Made by a program: the position numbers and the translations under genes
Assembly (NCBI GenBank): GCA_000149265.1
Contig: CH003098.1
Coordinates: 1,201,151-1,265,150, forward strand
From: Ciona savignyi
Lineage: Eukaryota > Chordata > Ascidiacea > Phlebobranchia > Cionidae
Direction of reading: 5' to 3'
DNA: 64,000 nucleotides
Notes under the pieces: model-generated
What the model saw: only the letters and a program-made list of their open reading frames with translations
The model's database searches: none
What the model was told of the DNA's origin: nothing
Shown: positions 59,001 to 64,000 of the stretch, piece by piece
Numbering within the stretch: the stretch's first letter is position 1
How the letters are laid out: each line of letters begins with the position of its first letter

Positions 59001-62000
59001 TCCTGCACCTTTATCTGCCGCATGTGCTGTAATAATGACCATTGTCATGTTAAATAATCATTGTGAGATATTGTCGTGTTAAAATAACCAATGTGATACG
59101 TTAAAATAAATTACTGTAAAACCTCTATTTCACCGACATGACATTCTATTTTTCAACTCTTCCTTAAAAGTGCGTATTTAGTGGTGGCGTTCAAATAGAG
59201 GTGGCACTAAAATAGAGGTTTTACGGTAACAACAAAATCACAGTTTCGGTAAAGAGAGGTACACATTTCCAGCTGACATGTACCTCATTTTAGCTTGGAC
59301 TATACTTCAAATTCTTTTTTCAAACTATTATAAATGTTAAGCTTTATGCATCATCATTTGGTATTACATAATAACATCTTATTGTTACAATTTACCATTT
59401 GCGAACATAAGGAGATAAGTACGTAATGAAATGTTCAAAATATTCAGATTTGGACATCAGATAATTTCAAATATCTTATGTGATCACACCATCTAACATT
59501 TAAGATTACTAGGCATATTAAGTGCAAATTTCACAATATTAATATAAATTACATCTAATAATTACTACAATCATGTTATTATTACTAAAGTATACTGAAA
59601 AACTATAGGATACACTTATTTAACGCTGGTCGGAGTAAACAGCTTTTGCATGTCGCTTGGTTGATCGTTTGTTTCAGTTTACAACTTATTAAGTATAAAA
59701 CACACTGCAATAGATCCTGTAATCCAGCCGTGGACATGAGGTTATTTGACTTACCTATGTGATAACACCCCTGTATTTTCCGATTTAAAGGGAAAAAACA
59801 AACAAATTGACCCAATAATGAAAACTGAGATTTAGGATGAACTTACATCGATAGCTTCATCGATCAGGAAGATTGAATCATTGAGGAACAGATTGATGAA
59901 GCTGAGTAAAAGAGGAGGTTTGGTTGCTTCTATGCTTTGTAATGCCTCCAATGCTTTCTCCTGTGTGTAGTTGTTTAAAGTTTAGTTAGCTAATTCGTTG
60001 CACCCCAGACTGTACGCTGAAAGGTGGTGCAATTGAAACCAGTCACTAGCCGTTGGTATTGGTAGTGTTTTTGGGAAGGTAGCAGACATTGCCTGAACCC
60101 AGCTGATTTAATGGGTTGTACAAAAGTTGCTACAATTTAGTGCGCAAAGCAATGTGACAATTGCTAATTTTATTATGACTCTGCATTTAAACACATAGTG
60201 ACCCGCCCCTGTACTTCACTAAGGAAAATATTTTTTTATACAATTCAATATTTCTAGGATCAGACTGTGGAAAGGTTAAATTTCGATATAAATTTCAACA
60301 TATAGCCAGTCTAAGGAATATAGTACTTAAAGCACTCAAAAATTAATATTTTTCCATTTTAGGTTCTATAGTATGTTTGTTTATGGAATACAAAAGAGTG
60401 GTACTTGTTTTAACTTTAAGGTACTGTATTTTACAAAATTTTCAAAAATCAAGAATTAGTTAGCCGACATAAAAAGGCCAGGCACAAAAAACTTGTTGTT
60501 TTAAATAGAGAACGTTCAATAACTTTTTTCCCTTAATGGTTGTGTGTGAGAAATAAAAACTTTTATAAAATTCTGATATACTAATTCTATGACTGACCCG
60601 GATAGCTTGCTTTCCACGGCCTTGCTCCTCGTCCCATAGAAATCTTAAAATTGGGTAGAGTGGCCGGCGATAGTTAAATTTTTGCTCAAATTGGTGGGGA
60701 TCATCTGGAATAAACAGAGGATGCTACTAAACCGATTGGGTCATCTGGGGTAATGCAGGTAAGGGAGGGGGGCAGGGGGAGGAAGGTGAATGTTATTAAA
60801 ATAATGGGGGCAATCTTGGGGAAGATAAAATAAAAGTTAATAAACTAATGGGGTCATTTGGGTTAAATTGGCCAAATGGTAATAAAATGGTACCCCCAAT
60901 GTGACCCACATACCATCCCCAATGTGACCCACATGACCCCCCCAATATCAACCACACGGAACGCCCAATGTCACCCACATAGCACTCTCAATGTCACCCC
61001 CAATGTCACCCACATGACACCCTCAATGTCACCCAAGTGGCACCCCAATGTCACCCACACGGCAACCCCAATGTCACCCCCAATGTGACCCACATACCAC
61101 CCCCAATGTGACCCACATGCCACCCCCAATGTCACCCACACAGCAACCCCAATGTCACCCACATGGCACCCCGAATGTCAACGATGTGACACCCCCATTG
61201 TCACCCAGATGGAACCTGTAACGCCACCCACACGGTCTTAAACAATAAAAACCCCCCCAAACCTGTGAACTCGATGTCGACAAACAGATGAACCACAGAC
61301 GTGGTGAGGTAAGCCACATGTTGGAAGTCGACAAAACTTGAACGCCGGTTCTCGACTGTCATGCTCGACTGCTCTGTATCCAATGGCAACAACCCTTCCA
61401 ATGCTTCCGCGAACGTGGCCCGTAGATGTGGGTTTTTCATTCTATGATGTCATGATGGGTGTATAAATTTAATGAACACATTTTATTCGATTTTTTAAGT
61501 TTTGAACTTTTATATTATTATAATTGTGTTGTGTGGTATGGATACTAAAACATGGGATCTATCAGGATATCATTTATTTGACATTCCATTACCATATATA
61601 AAATGCAGTTATTTACTCAATGACACAGCCTTGCAGAAAGTGGTTAAAGTGGGGCCTGAACCCTGATCCTGTTTGGCCATGAGTGCCATGGTTGATTACT
61701 TAAGATAGACCATCAATTGATTGCAATTGACTCAACTAACCTTGTTTTGTTTCCCATGTACAACGCTATAAGGAGAAGAAACTCATAAATGAAACTTTGC
61801 AATTCCTCCAGGCTCTCAGGACTAAAACGCTTCAGGAAGACCAGAAAATCAAGCAAGTTTTCAACAATGAATTCTGTAAATTGTGTTTTTAACAATGAAT
61901 TCTGGAAGGGGTTGTTAGTATTTAAGGCCAGAAAAAGAAGTCAAAGCTTTAAAAAATTTCCAAATAAATTGGAAAAAATTTACTGCTCTGCAACTTTCAG

Positions 62001-63636
62001 GTTAAATTAGTTAATACAAAATGAGGTCTACTTAAAACTACTAAATCCTATATTTGTTCTTTTAACCCACCTATTCGAATGTCAATTGTGGTCAATTCTG
62101 CACGAAGATAAAAAGTATTCCATATATTCCCGCATATTATTAATATAAAATTCAAACATTCAGTATTTGAAGTGACTTTACCAAACCCCTTTATTTTCTC
62201 AAAAGTACCTTTAAGACCCTTTTGACAATATAACCCCCTGATACACCCACCACCCACCTGGGATATAATACAGTGGTTGTGGTGGTTCATCACCTAGTGG
62301 AAGTTTGTACTCGCATCTCTTAGAACGATCATCTGTGAACGCCATCTACAAAATGTATAATGTTTCTTGTATGAATATTCGCATTAAAAACTGAAGAATA
62401 AATTTATAAACTGCCTACAGATTATATTATTGCAGTAACTACAACACTACAATGGACACAGAGATGGCAGGCACGATTTATTGACGGTCATGATGACAAT
62501 GGTAACAGCCAGATTACCTTATGCTCATGGTCAAGTGGCTTGTAAAATTTGTTCAGTATTTGATATTAATTTTTCACAATTCATTTGAATTTACTGTATT
62601 AGGCTACATTCATTAAGTTAATTGACCTTAATCTTTTTTAATATGCGATTAAATAATAATTTGCATTCATCAAAACAATAAATAAATTCAATTGGATACT
62701 GTGTAATTTATTTACTAAAAAATTCATTCAATTATAATTGTGAATCTATGAAAATACCCAGTGTACTTTATTTATTATAACTTTACAAAAAAGTCCTAAA
62801 TATTAAACTAAAAAACTCTATTTAAAAAGTAAACTCAAATTCTATCTAAACATAAAACTAAAAAGCCTCCTAAAAAGTCAACATTAAAGTTACTTGAATA
62901 AGAAAGCGTGCAGTTGTGGCATAAAATCTCGCAGCGTTTTCGATGAACGACTGGTTCGAGATGGTGGCCTTGGTGGAGAGGAACACAGCAAGCGCTGTAG
63001 ATGATGAAGGTGATATCATGTATGCTTTACATTGAGTGTGGGGTGTTTGAAACGTTATTTTAGTACATGAGGGTATTGCTATGTTTATCCCTCGGGTTTA
63101 TAAATGCAGGGTCATTAAAAAATGCAAGGGAATTAACAAAAAATCATTAAAATAGCAGTGTCTTGTACTAGATACCAAGCTATCAGGACTATATTCTTTA
63201 AGCTTAGAAGTTAACTTTAATGTAGCATGCCTATATGTAAGTTGCACTATCTGTAATTATTGCTGATATTTTGGTTAAATGATAGTTGAAATCTGTAATA
63301 TTTCATTTTCCCTAAACCATGTTCCATTTTAAATTCGTCAAGAAGTTGTTATGTGTAATAACAAAATTATTATGTTTCCAATGGTAAACAAGTTATTAAT
63401 TTAAAGACAAGTTTCACATATTAGTGTGTTTCTATGTTGTGAAATAAAAATCAACAGTCACACTGGGTTGCAGCAGATAACCCAGGAACCCCCCAGGTTG
63501 CATCAGATGTCACCCACCTCTTTCAAACACTTGTTTCACCCTCGAGTCTGCAGCGACCCCAGAAGCCATGGCATCTCTGTATAGCGACTGCATTCGTCCT
63601 AACTGACGATTTAACTTGTATAACTTCACTAGCAAT
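56022..63636 (-). CDS. UBE4A: UBE4A, U-box ubiquitin ligase (3' part, partial)
   Basis: Thirteen minus-strand exons: 63518-63636, 62894-62994, 62258-62345, 61741-61873, 61263-61441, 60598-60704, 59847-59960, 58908-59026, 58475-58607, 58013-58122, 57320-57458, 56539-56696 and 56022-56130. Phases are consistent, giving about 535 C-terminal residues of a protein near 1,060 in humans. The N-terminal half lies beyond the right edge. Core matches include [42 protein letters not shown] and FKPQELV. The U-box spans the last two exons: [33 protein letters not shown], then [22 protein letters not shown]4 proteins are E3/E4 enzymes that extend ubiquitin chains, working with E2s. The motifs fit UBE4A better than UBE4B. 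Introns hold a minisatellite, a mariner-like MITE and SINEs. Confidence 0.93.
57030..57270 (+). repeat. tRNA-derived SINE, main family
   Basis: AGCTTGGTGGGTTAGTGC (box A region), AGGTTAGAAACTGGTCAA (box B-like), aacccagtggaatgat, caacacactgcaatggctcc and gtgataatgccc blocks. The central GGGCAAGGCAC block is deleted. It lies in the UBE4A intron upstream of the U-box exon. Confidence 0.6.
59114..59226. mobile_element. Mariner-like MITE, 113 bp
   Basis: Left end CTGTAAAACCTCTATTT and right end, reverse-complemented, CCGTAAAACCTCTATTT: inverted repeats with one mismatch in 17. TA flanks both sides (59112-59113 and 59227-59228), the Tc1/mariner target duplication. An internal AAATAGAGGTGG echoes the terminal motif. 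Located in a UBE4A intron. Confidence 0.7.
59690..59812 (+). repeat. SINE 3' fragment, main family
   Basis: Keeps the aaacacactgcaatagatcc, gtggacatgaggt and gtgataacacccctg blocks only, at SINE spacing. In a UBE4A intron. Confidence 0.5.
59975..60195 (+). repeat. tRNA-derived SINE, main family, diverged
   Basis: GTTAGCTAATTCGTTGC (box A-like), ATTGAAACCAGTCACTAGCC (box B region), gcagacattgcctgaacccag and gatttaatgggttgtac blocks. In a UBE4A intron just upstream (in transcript sense) of the exon at 59847-59960. Confidence 0.6.
60892..61236. repeat. Minisatellite, about 23-bp unit (aatgtcacccacat)
   Basis: About 16 units of the form CCCCCAATGTCACCCACATG, some truncated to 13-15 bp, fill most of the 558-bp UBE4A intron at 60705-61262. 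The array starts only 26 bases from the exon at 61263-61441. The transcribed sense strand is G-rich (GTGGGTGACATTGGGG), so structured or G-quadruplex RNA is possible. Confidence 0.85.
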
Positions 63637-64000
63637 CTGTGGGGAATACAATAAGTTTAAATTTTAAACAATTAACTTAAATAAACCAAACCAGCTACTA
63701 GGTAGTATGTGGAACTTCTTTAGGTCCTTTTAAGCAAGAATCCAATAATTTGGCCAGCCGTGTGGCTCAGTGGTTAGATCAGTGCCATAATCCGGAGATC
63801 GTTAGATCAAAACCATTCAGTGACTTTGTCAGATAGGTCCTTGGGTAACCTCTTCCCCTGTGTTTTACCATGCTAGTTACTTAAGACAGAGATTTACCAG
63901 ATAAACAAACAACTAAGCCCTTGCAGTGTATGTGTATTAAACATGAAGATATGTCTATGGTTTTATTAGTTCAACCAAACAATCCACTGGGTTCAAGCAA
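63637..64000. other. UBE4A intron sequence with tRNA-like SINE
   Basis: Upstream (in transcript sense) of the last UBE4A exon recognised. It contains a tRNA-derived sequence at about 63755-63870: GCCGTGTGGCTCAGTGGTTA (box A) and GTTAGATCAAAACC (box B-like), followed by a SINE-like body. It is not a good tRNA cloverleaf. No further UBE4A exon is visible before the window ends. Confidence 0.55.

Noticed and set aside
60892..61236. CRISPR-like array
   Set aside because: Repeat units are directly adjacent, degenerate and lack unique spacers of constant length, and the locus is a eukaryotic intron; it is a minisatellite.
63755..63825. Functional tRNA gene
   Set aside because: Box A and box B are recognisable, but the acceptor and anticodon stems do not pair and a SINE body follows; treated as tRNA-derived repeat. 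The same applies at 14640, 33395, 47020 and 51880.

Overview
The window is a eukaryotic, animal genome fragment: AT-rich (roughly 36% GC by eye), with intron-split genes using GT-AG junctions and many tRNA-derived SINEs. The gene set (UBE4A, MPND, a CWH43-like protein, a WSCD-type sulfotransferase) is metazoan. Compact introns, one recurrent SINE family and splice acceptors 14-22 nt upstream of several start codons suggest a tunicate, most likely Ciona. That species assignment is inference.

Layout. 1-9295: no gene recognised; a 525-bp non-autonomous hAT element with a perfect 8-bp target duplication sits at 4130-4654. 9296-12286 (+): a two-exon CWH43-like multi-pass membrane protein with a C-terminal endonuclease/exonuclease/phosphatase domain. 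12287-21856: a 9.6-kb gene desert with SINEs, a nested hAT MITE and other repeats. 21857-38323 (-): a tandem cluster of three serine carboxypeptidase genes (family S10), here called SCP-A, -B and -C. All three can be assembled exon by exon into intact secreted proteins of 476, 471 and 475 residues with the full Ser-Asp-His triad. 40554-49212 (+): MPND, an 11-exon RAMA + JAMM/MPN protein, with an 877-bp piggyBac-like element in one intron. 51393-54012 (-): a four-exon Golgi-type sulfotransferase of the WSCD family, interrupted by a 100-N assembly gap. 56022-63636 (-): the last 13 exons of UBE4A, a U-box ubiquitin ligase; its 5' part lies beyond the right edge.

The genes look like independent housekeeping or secreted-enzyme loci rather than one pathway. 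The exception is the carboxypeptidase cluster, which arose by tandem duplication. Its first and last exons are nearly identical among copies while the middle exons are strongly diverged, which points to gene conversion at both ends. Its motifs also look closer to plant/protist carboxypeptidase D-type enzymes than to the vertebrate CTSA, CPVL or SCPEP1 families.

No single novel system is evident. The most interesting signals are the mosaic S10 cluster, the 54-bp direct repeat around a templated 114-bp insertion (22840-23061), the piggyBac-like element, the Ser-to-Thr change in the MPND JAMM motif, and the apparently false assembly gap in the sulfotransferase gene. Exon coordinates were derived by hand from reading frame, splice consensus, phase continuity and family similarity.
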